DNA from: Aricia agestis
Taxonomy: Eukaryota > Arthropoda > Insecta > Lepidoptera > Lycaenidae
NCBI RefSeq assembly: GCF_905147365.1
Contig: NC_056412.1
Span: 18,592,001-18,656,000 of the forward strand
Direction of reading: 5' to 3'
DNA length: 64,000 nt
In this document: positions 1-10,747 of the stretch, piece by piece
Position numbering within the stretch: the first letter of the stretch is position 1
How the letters are laid out: the number at the start of each line of letters is the position of its first letter
The notes under the pieces: generated by a model
What the model saw: the letters and a program-made list of their open reading frames with translations, nothing else
Databases searched by the model: none
What the model was told of the DNA's origin: nothing
Position numbers and translations under genes: made by a program

Positions 1-220
1 CATTTCATTAGGTTGTGCTCATTTGTGAGATTTTGTGAGATTTCTGATTGGTAACAAAAAAAAACGCATAAGAAAACCGATTTTAAAAATCCTAACGGTA
101 AAAGAGCCATGCTATATAACACAGCGTTAAGGCGTCGCAATGCAAAGACCTTCATTGCTGTGCAGTACAATGGCTGTTTTTGTGATACGACGCTGCAATG
201 CATTGTTGTGACCTGGGCTT

Positions 221-359
221 GTACCACGAAACCATTTTGAGACTCAAATAATCGAACGAGAATGCCGCATCCTACTCTAACAAACGTGAAATGACGTTGT
301 TAGAACAGGACGCGGCATTCTCGTCCGATTGTTTGAGTCTCAAAACGGTTTAGTAGTAC
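221..359. repeat. Near-perfect palindrome (foldback MITE-like)
   Basis: Arms 221-283 and 297-359 are reverse complements with a few mismatches, separated by 13 bp; both contain GAGAATGCCGC and GAGACTCAAA. Such long arms with a tiny loop are typical of foldback MITEs. No family assigned. The open frame on the minus strand here is a by-product of the palindrome. Confidence 0.75.
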
Positions 360-1377
360 GAGTCCTACTTGCCCTAGCGAGTTGTGACGCGACGCACACT
401 GACATTTCGTGATGCGCTCCGCCGTCGCGTAGTGCTGCTTAGCTCCTATGATTTCATACAAAGAATATTTTGCCGTCAAATGTTGCCTCCGTTCGTTGCA
501 AGGTAATGTCGCCTGGACTTGCATTCTTGAAGAAAAAATGTTAGATTTATTACTGTCACTGGCATATATTTTATGGTAAAAAAACTCCTAAGTTTGCAGC
601 TGAACAGATCACGTAATTTTGGTCTAGAATAAGACATAGGTATAACTAAAACCTAAGTGAACGTGATCTCTCGAACTATCATTAGTATGGCGTTACGCGA
701 AAGTTTGATAAGCGTTGACATTTAATTTTCCAAGCTGAAGATAAGCCTCTCAAACTTTTTAAATACTGGTAATGGTCTACATGCAACTATGCTACTTTTT
801 TCCTTTTTTCACGCACTGCTTCTCGAGTCTCGAGAAGAAGAAAAGACGTCTCATATTGCGAGGGCACTTAATCTGCAGACATATCACGGGTAAACAGGCC
901 TGTCCTTACGTTAGTATTCAGTGCTCTAATCACTTGTCAGTTTACAATTACCATTAGGGTTCTGTAGACGCTATCAAACTATTTATAGAGGAGATAAGGC
1001 GGCTCTTGTTTATGGCGCAGGAAGTCTTTAGTGGACGAGGGGAGGGTGGGGGTATGTGATACATACGGACGCGTAGATTTAAGAGCTTAGATTATACACA
1101 AAATAGATATTAATATGCTTCAGCATTATGATAAAGTACGCAATATTATGATTGTTTTATTTTTTTAACTAAAAATCAAACTATATTTATTATAGTGCTG
1201 TATACTGCATGTCTATATATTATAAAACATAGTCAATAACTTATACGAACTGTGATTGTCTTTGAGTGATTTCCCAACATCAAAATAAATACAGCAACCT
1301 TTTATAACGCCTTGCCGAATATCAAAATCCGCTTTCTAGTGTTCGCAAGAACTACTCAATTGCGCCGATATTCATTT
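360..1377. other. Intergenic, no gene recognised
   Basis: AT-rich sequence without a convincing ORF, RNA gene or clear repeat. A short ORF around 772-957 has no recognisable domain and I do not call it. Confidence 0.5.
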
Positions 1378-1515
1378 ATATTTTTCCGGTATAAAAAATA
1401 TATCCTACGTCCCGGCGCTCAAAGTATGTTCATACAAAATTTCAGCAAAATCAGTTTAGCGGCTTGGACGTGAAGAGGTAACAGACAGACAGAAAGAGAT
1501 ATTAGTATGGCTTAT
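1378..1515 (+). repeat. Retroelement tail (Tail-1 family), degraded
   Basis: Contains the run CCGGTATAAAAAATAT, CAAAATTTCAGCAAAATCAG, GTGAAGAGGTAACAGACAGA and ends near ATTAGTATGG. The same phrase order occurs at 32210-32402, 57310-57500 and 62290-62465. It resembles the 3' ends of abundant lepidopteran non-LTR elements; no coding part remains. Confidence 0.6.
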
Positions 1516-1767
1516 TACTCTGATATAATGATGATTTATATTATATTAGTATAGATTATTGCGGGCTTAAGTCCCGTATGTAGCACATGTAGAGGCAGGA
1601 AACTGATAGATGCAGATAGTTCAGCCCGACAGGCGGCGAGCTCAGCATTAATTACACCAACTTCGAGACTAGTATTACGTACTAAAAACTGATTGTATTT
1701 GTACACTTTATATCACACATGTTATAATCCATAAAACTTTATAATACTTATATGCATATTTTAACGA

Positions 1768-2050
1768 ATAACTCCCACACCGGTTTCGGTGACGGTGGCC
1801 GGTTTCATTGAAAACAGGCCAGTTATGCAGGAGTAATTTTATAGTGCCCAAGTGTGTGCGCAGTACACAAGAGCACTCTCTTTTTCTTTTACTCTTACAA
1901 CCCAATGGGACAGAAGCCCGACACGACTGGCGAGAGATCAGGCGCAGGACCGACTTTTTGCATGCCCATCCGACGCATGGATCATCTTACTTGTCAATCA
2001 GATGATCAGCCTGCATTGTCCTAACCAAACTAGAAAATAACATGTTTCCA
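1768..2050 (-). mobile_element. SINE-2 copy, minus strand
   Basis: Matches in reverse orientation the SINE with a tRNA head at 51681-52030: shared blocks include CCCACACCGGTTTCG, GTGACGGTGGCCGGTTTC, GTGCCCAAGTGTGTGCG and CCTGCATTGTCCTAACCAA. The tRNA-like head is lost or very short here, so this copy lacks a usable Pol III promoter. Confidence 0.75.
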
Positions 2051-2079
2051 ACCAAACCAAGCCGATAGATCACGACATA

Positions 2080-2240
2080 GGGTCAATTCAGACCGCAAAA
2101 CGAGCGCAGACGCGTAGATGCAATTCTAAATTTGTACTGAATTGTCAGATTTCTATTGCATGAGACGTCTTGCATATCTGTCAAATCAATACAAATTTAG
2201 AAATGCATCTACGCGTCGCGTTGCAGTCTAATTCGACCCT
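2080..2240. mobile_element. Short TIR MITE
   Basis: Terminal inverted repeats of roughly 50 bp: left GGGTCAATTCAGAC, right complement GGGTCGAATTAGAC, both continuing into ACGCGTAGATGCA and CTAAATTTGTA. About 161 bp, non-coding. Superfamily unknown; no clear target duplication. Confidence 0.75.
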
Positions 2241-3085
2241 TTGAATAGACATAATCCAACCAAATGACATGATTCTTCGATCGTACTTTAATATATTTAA
2301 TATAATATTTATATTACAGGTCTATGACGTCCCAGATAAATTAATTAAAAAAATAATAAATAAAAAATTAGACTAGATCCTTAAGTACGCAAAGTCGCTT
2401 ATAATTAAATCTGCTTATTTTCTGGTCGATCCATTCTCATAATAAAAAGCAAAAGTGTGTCTGTCTTTCTGTTAGGTTTCCGGCTGAACCAATTTTGATG
2501 AAACTTGGTATGGAAATTTTGAGTCCCAATAGAGGACATGTGATAGGATACTCAATTTCCATGGAAAATTTATAAGGTTATAAACGATTTTCCGCGCAAC
2601 GCAAAAAATCGTAAAAAAGTTAATAATATTACTAGAATAAAAGGCATGAAGTGCTGCATTGTCCTTCTCCTCGTGAAGTCACGGGAGCCTTCAGTAATGA
2701 CGTCACCGGGAAAGTTCGGTAATGACGTCATTAACCGCCAGAGTAATGGAACTTTTTGTACGTCGTCGTTAGGTGATAATATCTGGTAGGAGAGGGTTAA
2801 TAAAGTTTTTATACTTGTGAACGCTAGTCTGCAGTTCGTTTAAAGTTTATGAGATAGCATCAAGATATATTTGATAATAATCTCTTCTTTTAAAAAAATG
2901 CCCTCTATTAAACTGAAAGATAAGGTAAGGAAAACAATGAAGTATTTTGATTCAAATAGTACATCCTATAATATTCAGAAATGTTCATAAGTGATTATAA
3001 TTAATAACTATTCTGAATTAAAATTATGTATCGGCATTTCCTTGTTTGCCGGATCAGCCTATCCTAAAAATATAAGATTGTCCTG
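2241..3085. other. Intergenic with retroelement-like debris and two TGACGTCA palindromes
   Basis: Around 2455-2610 a GTCTGTCTTTCTG stretch followed by CTGAACCAATTTTGATGAAACTTGG has the wording of a retroelement tail. At 2698-2705 and 2723-2730 there are two TGACGTCA sites inside a short imperfect duplication (AGTAATGACGTCACCGG / GGTAATGACGTCATT). Nothing coding seen. Confidence 0.45.
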
Positions 3086-3117
3086 TCCTGTCCCGGAGAA
3101 CTTCGTGTCACTTTTAA

Positions 3118-3758
3118 GAGTCCGTATACGAATTTTGCCGATTTCGCTGATTACCAGACGTGATTTAACAGTTAAAATACAGTATTTCTATAAGTTTTAA
3201 TGCACAACATGTAAGATCATTTCAATTATAATCTAATGTTGAAGCTAGATTTTTGTTTTTTTTAAGTATTTTTAAATAATCCAACTCAAATCCGCGACAG
3301 TTTTGTGATTTTTGCTGTAAAAGGTTTAGAATATCACCTGTTTATGGATTGTATTGACGTCTTAACGGTATGAAAAAATACAATGTACTGTTGAGAAAGT
3401 CGTGTATACAATGTTGGAATTACTTTTTACCACTTTAATATGAAATAGTTGAGTAAAAAATATGTAAGTTGGCAAAATTTTAAAGAAAATGGGCAAAGAA
3501 TTGCTGTTAATTTCGGCAACTCGGCATAAAAAGAAAATAAAAGAAAAGCAAATTGTGCCAAAAAACACGATTCAAAATAACCAAATCTCACATTAGCCTT
3601 GCGGCGAGCAATATAATGTGAGATTTAGGTTGTTTTGAATTGTGTTTTTTGGCACAATTTGTTTTTTTTTTCTTTTTTCTCGAATTGAATAGAATTTTAT
3701 CAACATAGATTATTTCTGTCGTTTTATTCAAAATTTCGGCAAAATTTCGTATACGGAC
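3118..3758. mobile_element. TTAA-flanked 641-bp non-autonomous transposon
   Basis: Ends are inverted repeats: left ...TCCGTATACGAATTTTGCCG, right complement GTCCGTATACGAAATTTTGC. TTAA lies immediately outside both ends (3114-3117 and 3759-3762), and the related uninterrupted copy at 5222-5240 has a single TTAA at that point, so TTAA is a target-site duplication. TTAA targeting is typical of piggyBac- and Sola3-type elements; no transposase is present, so the superfamily is inferred only from the target. Confidence 0.7.
3549..3661. repeat. Hairpin inside the TTAA-flanked element
   Basis: Arms 3549-3595 and 3614-3661 (both holding AATTGTGCCAAAAAACAC or its complement) are inverted copies with a few differences and an 18-bp spacer. 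It may be an inner MITE or a local inverted duplication; no empty relative is available. Confidence 0.75.
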
Positions 3759-3883
3759 TTAAAACCTTTCCTGGACTTCTACGAATATTTTAAGACTAAA
3801 ATTAGCCCAATCCGTTCAGCCGTTTTCGAGTTTTAGCGTTATTAACACAATTGAAAATCCATTTTTATATATATTACTAGCTG

Positions 3884-4523
3884 TTGCCAGCGACTTGTCC
3901 GCGTAAACTTTAGTTATGTTTCTTGGATTTCTTGAATTTCAAGGAGTCCCGTCGATTTCTCATGGATCGCATCATCAGATCACCACTTTTGTGATAATGT
4001 TACCGAACTTGGGCTTCACCTTATACAACAACAAAAAAAATTTGAAAATCAGTCCACAAATGGCATAGTTGTCCGAGAACAAATACAAAAAATAGTAAAA
4101 TATATCATCCTCCTTTTCGGAAGTCGGTTAAAAAGTAGCCTAAGTTATTCCTTACTACATCAGCTATTTGCCAAAAAAAGTCCCGTCAAAATAGCTCCAG
4201 CCATTTCGGAGATTAGCCGGAACAAACAGACAGACAGACAGACATACAGACGAAAATTGTAAAAAATGTTGTTTTGGTGTATGTAGCGTATATACATTCA
4301 TATGCATGTAGTAAAAAACGGTTCTTTCAATATTACAAACAGACACTCCAATTTTATTTATATGTATACTTAGATGTATAGATTATAATAAAAAAAATTG
4401 TCACGCTAAGACTAATGGGAGCGAAGAAGTAGAGGAAAATGTGGAAAAACGGGTGGACTAATTAATTGTCTGTGAAATATCTAATTCTAATATACACGGG
4501 CGAAGCCGCGCGGAACGTCTAGT
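3884..4523 (+). mobile_element. Degraded element with GCGAAGCCGCG ends (End-K family)
   Basis: Begins CTAGCTGTTGCCAGCGACTT and ends GGGCGAAGCCGCGCGGAACG before CTAGTA, so the two ends are partly inverted. Inside are retroelement-tail phrases (CATCAGATCACCACTTTTGTG, AGTAGCCTAAG, CAGACAGACAGACAGACAT). Related ends occur at 14500-14893, 35185-35385 and 42716. Common in moth and butterfly DNA; class uncertain. Confidence 0.5.
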
Positions 4524-5202
4524 ATATTACAAATCTATTGTGTCTGCGATTCCCATGATCGAGGTAATAATAATTAATATTTACGTGGACTCTCCAGGCG
4601 AGCACACCCGCGCGGCGCGCCTTGACGACGCCCAATTCGCAACGTGCAGCAGAAATCGTAATATTTTAATTTAGCCATAACATTAAAACCAAACGTCCAA
4701 TTTTAGTCATTCAAAGACCAAATATTATCTACATTAACTGTACTTAGTAATGAAATAATTTATTTTGATAAGAAAAGAATAATAATGTCATGAGTAAAAT
4801 AAAGGCATTTAAATGTAGTTCAAAAACATTTCAATATTTTTTAATAAAAAAATGATTATTGTGCCTCACTCAACATAGATAGGTATAGTGTGTCGCGGAC
4901 TTTTTTATAGATATTTAAAAGATCTACAATTACTTACAACATTTTATGGTTCTATCTTTTATAGTTTAGGCAACGCACGCGAAAAAAGTAACGTTTCTGG
5001 TTGATTTTTTACACCTTGCGTCCGAAAATCCCAAATATCTTACGGAACCCTATTTTTTTCCAAAATAAAATTTAGTCTATGTTCAGCAATATTAATGTAG
5101 GATTCCAATGGTAAAAAAAATCTTTCAAATCGGTCCAGTAGTTTCGGAGCCTATTCAAAACAAACAATCAAATCTTTCCTCTTTATAATAGTAGTGTAGA
5201 TA
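4524..5202. other. Intergenic; retroelement-tail debris near 5050-5202
   Basis: No gene. From about 5050 phrases such as CAAATCGGTCCAGTAGTTTCGG and CTTTATAATAGTAGTGTAGAT suggest an old retroelement 3' end immediately ahead of the Tail-2 copy. Confidence 0.45.
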
Positions 5203-5345
5203 GCTGTCCCGACGAACTTCGTGTCACTTTAAAACCTTCCCTGGACTTCTACGAATATTTTAAGACTAAAATTAGCCCAATCCGTTCAGCCGTTTTCGAG
5301 TTTTAGCGTTATTAACACAATTGAAAATGCATTTTTATATATATA
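5203..5345 (+). repeat. Tail-2 repeat, uninterrupted copy
   Basis: Runs from GTCCCGACGAACTTCGTGTC through GACTAAAATTAGCCCAATCC to AACACAATTGAAAATGC. It supplies the empty-site reference for the TTAA insertion at 3118-3758. Confidence 0.75.
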
Positions 5346-6014
5346 GATAATATTCATAGTGTATACAGGATCTATAAATATACCGAAATTATAAATCGCA
5401 GCAGTACCAAGCTTGATTTGTTCAGCTCTGAAATCGTAAATTATCTACGCCAATACCTCGTGTGCAACGCGCCTGTCATTTGTCTATGTCAGGATCTCGT
5501 AAATATAAGACATCTATGGCATTTGGTTTAGTTTTTGCATGGGTATTAAGTATCTTATGGCCGCAATCAGAGACATTTAATGATCAATCATGAAGCTGGT
5601 TTCAGACTACGCTATAATATAATCCCATCAAAAACATCCTGTAAAAAAACCAAGTCTCGCAACTCAGTTTTTATACCGTAAAAATTTATGAGATCCATGC
5701 AATACGAGTACCAAGTCGGTTAATTTATTCAGTCCCTACCTAGAGGACCTTCTGTCTCAAGTTAGTACGTAAGTTATTATCATATCAATATTAAAAATCT
5801 TTTACATTTTAAATAAATAGATCGACTTGGACATCGCATGATTAGATTGTTTAGTATAATTATACTATACAGTATCACACAGCACAATAGTCTAAGCAAT
5901 CTAATTTATACATATAATAAAACTGTAGAAATGACAATTCTGTATATTAAAGATATCCAAAAAATAATAAGCGGGGGCTGTTACTACATCGCTATAGAAG
6001 CCAAAACTGTGGTT
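5346..6014. other. Intergenic, nothing recognised
   Basis: AT-rich; the ORF spanning 5838-6131 runs into the GTCT repeat of the next feature and shows no domain. Confidence 0.45.
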
Positions 6015-6640
6015 AGTTTTTTGTCTGTCTGTCTGTCTGTCTGTCTGTATGTTTGTTCCAGCATCACACGAAAACTACTGATCCGATTTGAATGCGGTTT
6101 TCGCAGATATATTTGTCTTCTCCAAACTTAACATAATCCTGCCTAGCATACGCCAACGACATATCTCACTCTACATGTTTTCTCGATGTTTGATGGTTTG
6201 TCTCTTCATATCTATTGACCCTAGCGTGATAAACATTTTTCTCGCGTAGATCTATCATCGAATTAACACATTTTATAGACTTTTGTCAAGATAATGGCGA
6301 GATTTTGACATTATGAATTATCTCGAGGGTGAGATATCTCGTTGGCGTATGCTAGGCAGGCTGGTGTATAAAAAAATTTTCTTCAATGGACTAACTTCAT
6401 ATTATTAACTGTATTTTCCAATTTAACATCTGGTGTATAAAAATTTTCCCCCACCCCTTTAAGGGGGCCGAAGAGGGGGTCAGATATTGTATCAAACTTT
6501 TTTTTTAACATGAAAACTACTGATCCGATTTGAATATGGTTTTCGCAGATATATTTGTCTTCTTCCAACTTCATATCTGGTGTATAAAATTTTTCCCCCC
6601 CACCCCTCAAACGGACCAAAGAAGGGGCAGATTTTGTATT
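6015..6640 (+). repeat. Two tandem copies of a retroelement tail with GTCT repeats
   Basis: The phrase GAAAACTACTGATCCGATTT ... CAGATATATTTGTCTTC ... CTGGTGTATAAA ... CCCCCCACCCCT occurs first from about 6068 (interrupted at 6138-6360 by a MITE) and again from about 6512. A (TCTG)n run lies at about 6021-6050. Confidence 0.65.
6138..6360. mobile_element. 223-bp TIR MITE
   Basis: Perfect terminal inverted repeats begin CCTGCCTAGCATACGCCAAC and continue with one mismatch through GATATCTCAC. It splits one of the two tandem retroelement-tail copies; the second copy near 6560-6575 shows the uninterrupted sequence. No ORF. Confidence 0.85.
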
Positions 6641-6699
6641 TTTTGTTTGCTCCTGCAAACACGGCTGCGCCCCCCCAAAACTCCCCCTCCTAGTATTGT

Positions 6700-7350
6700 T
6701 GCTAAGCAAAATGGTGTTGCGTCGTTAGTGTTGAGTTTTACTTCTCCTTCTTTAGAATCAAAGTAAGTTATTTATTAAAAGTGAAATTAATCTAACCAAA
6801 ACTAAACATGCAGATTTTGCGTGTCGTTTGATTAACATGCGGGAGGCTTTGCCCCCGGCCGGTACTTGGGGGGGCTGCGCCGCCCCAAACCCCCCCCCCC
6901 CCCTCCTGGTAATGTTGTTAAGCAAAATGGTGTTGCGTCGTTAGTGTTGAGTTTTACTCCTCCTTCTTTAGAATCAAAGTAAGTTATTTATTAAAAGTGA
7001 AATTAATCTAACCAAAACTAAACATGCAGATTTTGCGTGTCGTTTGATTAATATCAAAAGGGGCTTTGCCCCTGCCCTTACTTGGGGGGGCTGAGCCTCC
7101 CCAAACCCCCCGCTCCTGGTAATGTTGCTAAGCAAAATGATGTTGCGTCGTTAGTTTTGAGTTTTACTTCTCCTTCTTTAGAATCAAAGTAAGTTATTTA
7201 TTAAAAGTGAAATTAATCTAACCAAAACTAAACATGCAGATTTTGCGTGTCGTTTGATTAACATGCGGGAGGCTTTACCCCCGGCCGGTACTTGGGGCGG
7301 CTGCCCCCCCCCCCCCCCAAACCCCCCCCTACCTGGTAATGTTGCCAAGC
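6700..7350 (+). repeat. Three tandem 210-216-bp units with C/G-rich tracts
   Basis: Copies start near 6711, 6927 and 7137 (AAGCAAAATGRTGTTGCGTC), each with TAAAAGTGAAATTAATCTAA, TGCAGATTTTGCGTGTCG and a GC-rich stretch (GGGCTGCGCCGCCCC then a run of C). Length differences lie mainly in the homopolymer C/G tracts. The minus-strand ORF at 7184-7375 is a by-product of the GC tract. Confidence 0.85.
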
Positions 7351-7465
7351 AAAAACGTGTTCCGTAAAATCCCACACAACATTGGTCTATGGATGGTCTA
7401 TGGGTCTATGACATACTAATATGGACATACCGCTGCGTCATGGCAATAATAATAACATTATGATA

Positions 7466-7735
7466 ATACCCCCACACCGTTTTCTGTGACGGTGGCTGGT
7501 TTCATTGAAACCAGACCAGTTACGCAGGAGTCATTTTATAGTGCCCAAGTGTGTGCGCAGCACACAGGAGGACGGATGACCGACATGACTAGTGAAGGAT
7601 AGGAGCAGGACCGACTTTTTACATGCCCATCCGACGTGTGGCTCATTTTACCTGTCCTAACCAAACTTGGAAATAATACGTTTACAACGCGGGAATCGAT
7701 CCCACGACATGGAAGCGTCTGTCATCGCAATTCTA
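7466..7735 (-). mobile_element. SINE-2 copy, minus strand
   Basis: Shares CCCACACCG, GTGACGGTGGCTGGTTTC, GTGCCCAAGTGTGTGCGCAG and GACCGACTTTTTACATGCCC with the copy at 1768-2050. The far end CGGGAATCGATCCCACGAC is the complement of a tRNA B-box region (GTGGGATCGATTCCCG), so more of the head survives here. Confidence 0.7.
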
Positions 7736-8033
7736 CTCTATAATTAACTTACTAAAATGAATTAAACAATATAAATCCAGAGCTTTGTGTAACAAGAGCG
7801 TGTTCTAGTCCACTAAATTCGACTCACTAACTTAATCCTTTGAATATTCAACTTTAATCACCACTGACAATTCTCACTGACATTTCGACATTAGCCTCTA
7901 ATAAATTATTAATTTATTAGTAGTTACTAACTTTACTAATCAAATTATTGAAAAGCCAAGCCAAGTCTACTTATGTGTGTATATAAGAAAATTCACATTT
8001 TTATCAAATAAAGCGAACCTTAAATCTCTTTTA

Positions 8034-8325
8034 TATAAAATTCTCGTGTCACAATGTTAGTTACCGTACTCCTCCGAAACGGCTTTACGGATTTTGAGCA
8101 AATTTTATATGCATAGGTATTCAGTAGGTCTGAGAATCGGCTACTGGCTAATTTTTATATTGATAAGTGTATTTGTTGAATAAGTAATAGTAATTTATTA
8201 TAACTCGAGACTGACGGTGACCATTGTTTGTGCGACGGGATAGCGATGGATGTTGCCATGGTGCCATACTTATTTAGTCACTTCAATAAAATAATATGGC
8301 AAAACAACGTTTGCTGGGACAGCTA
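8034..8325 (+). repeat. Tail-3 repeat (ends GGGACAGCTAGT)
   Basis: Starts with TAAAATTCTCGTGTCACA, continues CTCCTCCGAAACGGCTT and GTAGGTCTGAGAATCGG and ends CAAAACAACGTTTGCTGGGA before CAGCTAGT. A shorter copy with the same order is at 49918-50090. The longer version here contains an extra internal segment. Confidence 0.65.
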
Positions 8326-9078
8326 GTCGATATAGTATACTAGTTGATGCTCGCAACTCCATTTCGCCAAAATTCGTTTATCAAGCGGGAACCGTACATT
8401 TTTTCATAACCTACAAAGGTTTCGAACTAATTTCAGGAAATTTATTGAAATTAAATTAAAACCAAACAAGCGTTTACTCACTTGGGATAATCAGAACGTT
8501 CATACAAAGTACATTAGCCATCCAAAAGGCTAATTAATTTCGTTTGATGCTCGCTTAATTAACTTATTTGGGTTCGGTACCCGAGGGTAAAAATGGTAAC
8601 CTGTTACTGAGACTTCGTTATCTGTTTGTGCTAAGCTAGACCTTTGGGAAGTTGTTTGTTATTCGTAAAAAATGAAATATATAATATTTTTTATGTATCC
8701 CGAAAATGTAAGGCGAGTGCTTTTTAAGAGTTTACGATCTATCTAAACAAAAATGCTTGCAAGCTAAATGAATGATTAATATTCCTATCATTATTTACTA
8801 GTCTATAACGTTATGGTCCAAAACACAAAATTGGACAACATAATTTGACTCTTCTCATGAACCATAGCAATACGCAACATTAAACAACAAATTTAATACA
8901 AACGCCTCCTTCTATGTGCACGAACATTTTTCCTCGCAACTTCAAAGATAATGAATCATCGTTAAAGCCCAAGTACACGGATGGAACACCGGGGTCCAGG
9001 ACACCGCGCCGAAACTTCTGAAACATTCATAACACCAAGCGTTGTCTGCGGTTATGCCCTTATATAACACATATTTAT
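8326..9078. other. Intergenic with two degraded repeat pieces
   Basis: About 8365-8400 carries a Tail-1-like phrase (CCAAAATTCGTTTATCAAGC). About 8568-8630 has GGGTTCGGTACCCGAGGGTA and CTGTTACTGAGACTTCG, matching the repeat that runs off the window end at 63925. The rest shows nothing. Confidence 0.45.
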
Positions 9079-9420
9079 ATTTATACGTGGGAGAGCCATG
9101 CTTCGGCACGAATGTGCCGGCTCGACCGGAGAAATACCACGTTCTCACAGAAAACCGGCGTGAAACAGCGCTTGCGCTGTGTTTCGCCGAGTGAGTGAGT
9201 TTACCGGAGGCCCAATCCCCTACCCCTTCCCTACCCTCCCCTATCCCCTTCCCTACCCTCCCCTATCCCCTTCCCTACCCTCCCCTATTACCCTATTCCC
9301 TCTTAAAAGGCCGGCAATGCACTTGCAGCTCTTCTGATGCTGCGAGTGTCCATGGGCGACGGAAGTTGCTTTCCATCAGATGACCCGTTTGCTCGTTTGC
9401 CCCCTTATTTCATAAAAAAG
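9079..9420 (-). mobile_element. Rep-A copy, minus strand
   Basis: Reverse of the copies at 10748, 33514, 52511 and 56785: GGGAGAGCCATGCTTCGG, CTCGACCGGAGAAATACCAC, GCGCTTGCGCTG, a CCCTATCCCCTTCCC minisatellite of variable length, TGGGCGACGGAAGTTGC and CGTTTGCTCGTTTGC. Abundant non-coding lepidopteran repeat. ORFs through it (SLPEAQSP...) are artefacts of the purine-pyrimidine minisatellite. Confidence 0.85.
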
Positions 9421-9429
9421 GCTTTGATG

Positions 9430-9665
9430 AAAAGTGACTGGTTTAATTGAAACCCGGTTTCTAGTGAGGTTTTTAAAGTGCCCCAGTGTTTGCGAAATAC
9501 AGAAATCTCTGTTCCATTACTCTCGTCACCCAATGGAACATATAGCGGACATTACTGGGGATTGATCTGGCGTAGGACAAACATTTAATATGCCTATCTT
9601 AGAGACAATCAGCCTTCATTGCCCTAACTTGTAAAACTCCATGTCGTAAACCACTCGGTCACTGA
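9430..9665 (-). mobile_element. SINE-2 copy, strongly diverged
   Basis: Same block order as SINE-2 (GGTTTAATTGAAACC, AGTGCCCCAGTGTTTGCG, CAGCCTTCATTGCCCTAAC) but with many changes and a lost head. Older than the copies at 1768 and 7466. Confidence 0.55.
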
Positions 9666-9732
9666 GGCATTATGCTCTTGTGCAGTGCTATAATGTCACA
9701 ACTTAGTATACAGCACGGTTGGTTATACCTAA

Positions 9733-9920
9733 GAGCCAGTCCACACGGCGCATTGCGTCAGCATACAAATAACCAAGTTGTTCACAGGGCTCGCTGCGTC
9801 GTCGCAACGCACACATGACGGATAGAAGCCTCTGAGACGAAGCGGGAGAGGGTTTTGAGGTTAAAGACTGCTTTGTAATAACGCTGCGATGACGCAGCGG
9901 CCGTGTGGCCGCCTATGCTC
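9733..9920. mobile_element. TIR MITE
   Basis: Left end GCCAGTCCACACGGC and right end GCCGTGTGGCCGCC are imperfect inverted repeats; inner GCGTCA/TGACGC also pair. About 188 bp. A second degraded GC-rich hairpin (GCACCGTACGCGCC / ATGCGGTGCG) follows at about 9985-10050. Confidence 0.6.
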
Positions 9921-10747
9921 TAGTTAGTGGTCATATTTATCAACACGCATTTTAGAATTTGTTGTGTGAAATGATGTTATAGATTCGTCCGCACCGTACG
10001 CGCCGCATTTCGTGTACCTACTATGCGGTGCGTTTGCGTCGCGCACTAGTAACGGAATTCAGAGAATTATTGGTTGCTGCGACGAAGCAATAGTAAATAC
10101 CTGAATATACAACCTCCTCCTTATTGTAAGTCGGTTAAATAATCGCAATCAGTGTAAAATATTATGTTACCTGTAGCTACGTTGCTACAACGATCTATCT
10201 TACTACTGTTTTTCTACATCGATCCATTTAAACATCACGTCCGATGATGCAACTTAATTATACGGTATAATAAAACAAAACTAGCTTTCGTTATCACTTT
10301 TCAGCTGCAAAACTATCCGGACTTAACGTTTAAGCCGACGCATATCTGAACTCAAACTTTTAGCGGAATATCATAGAAGGCAACGAATCGTGAAATTCTT
10401 ACGCCACGTAACAAGCTCAAACTCGGGGAGCAAAAGCGCATAACTTAATCACACAGCTGTTTAAAATTCCATTACCCACGAAAACTTCTCAAACCAAATT
10501 TTTAATAAGAAAGTTGCTGGAAACTTTGAATGCAGTCTCGCGTTTGAATTCATTTTTGTGACAAATTATTTTTTATGGGATATTTTAACGACGGAGTTTG
10601 AGCAGTAGGTAAACCAAGCTTTGTTATTGTCAACACAAATTATGTGGAAACTGCAGTTTCAGAATACAAGTTTATAGGGAATATAGCTTTGCATGTGTGT
10701 ATTATGCAAAAATTTATAAAACTGTACTAAATATCTACATACACCTT
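9921..10747. other. Intergenic, nothing recognised beyond a small hairpin
   Basis: Apart from the GC-rich hairpin noted at about 9985-10050 no repeat, gene or RNA was seen. Confidence 0.45.

Larger units (their letters stand above)
3086..3880 (+). repeat. Retroelement tail (Tail-2) split by an insertion
   Basis: The Tail-2 unit seen uninterrupted at 5203-5345 (GAACTTCGTGTCACTTTAA followed by AACCTTCCCTGGACTTCTACG and TTCAGCCGTTTTCGAG) is broken here at GTCACTT/TTAA and resumes at 3759. The intervening sequence is the separate element at 3118-3758. Other copies: 11288-11402 and about 33270-33345, minus strand. Confidence 0.75.

Noticed and set aside
5838..6131. 97-codon ORF
   Set aside because: Second half reads a GTCT repeat and a retroelement tail; no domain, chance frame.
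9195..9383. Proline-rich open frames (also 10659-10958 and 52550-52825, minus strand)
   Set aside because: They read the minisatellite and head of Rep-A in three separate copies; a dispersed repeat rather than a gene.
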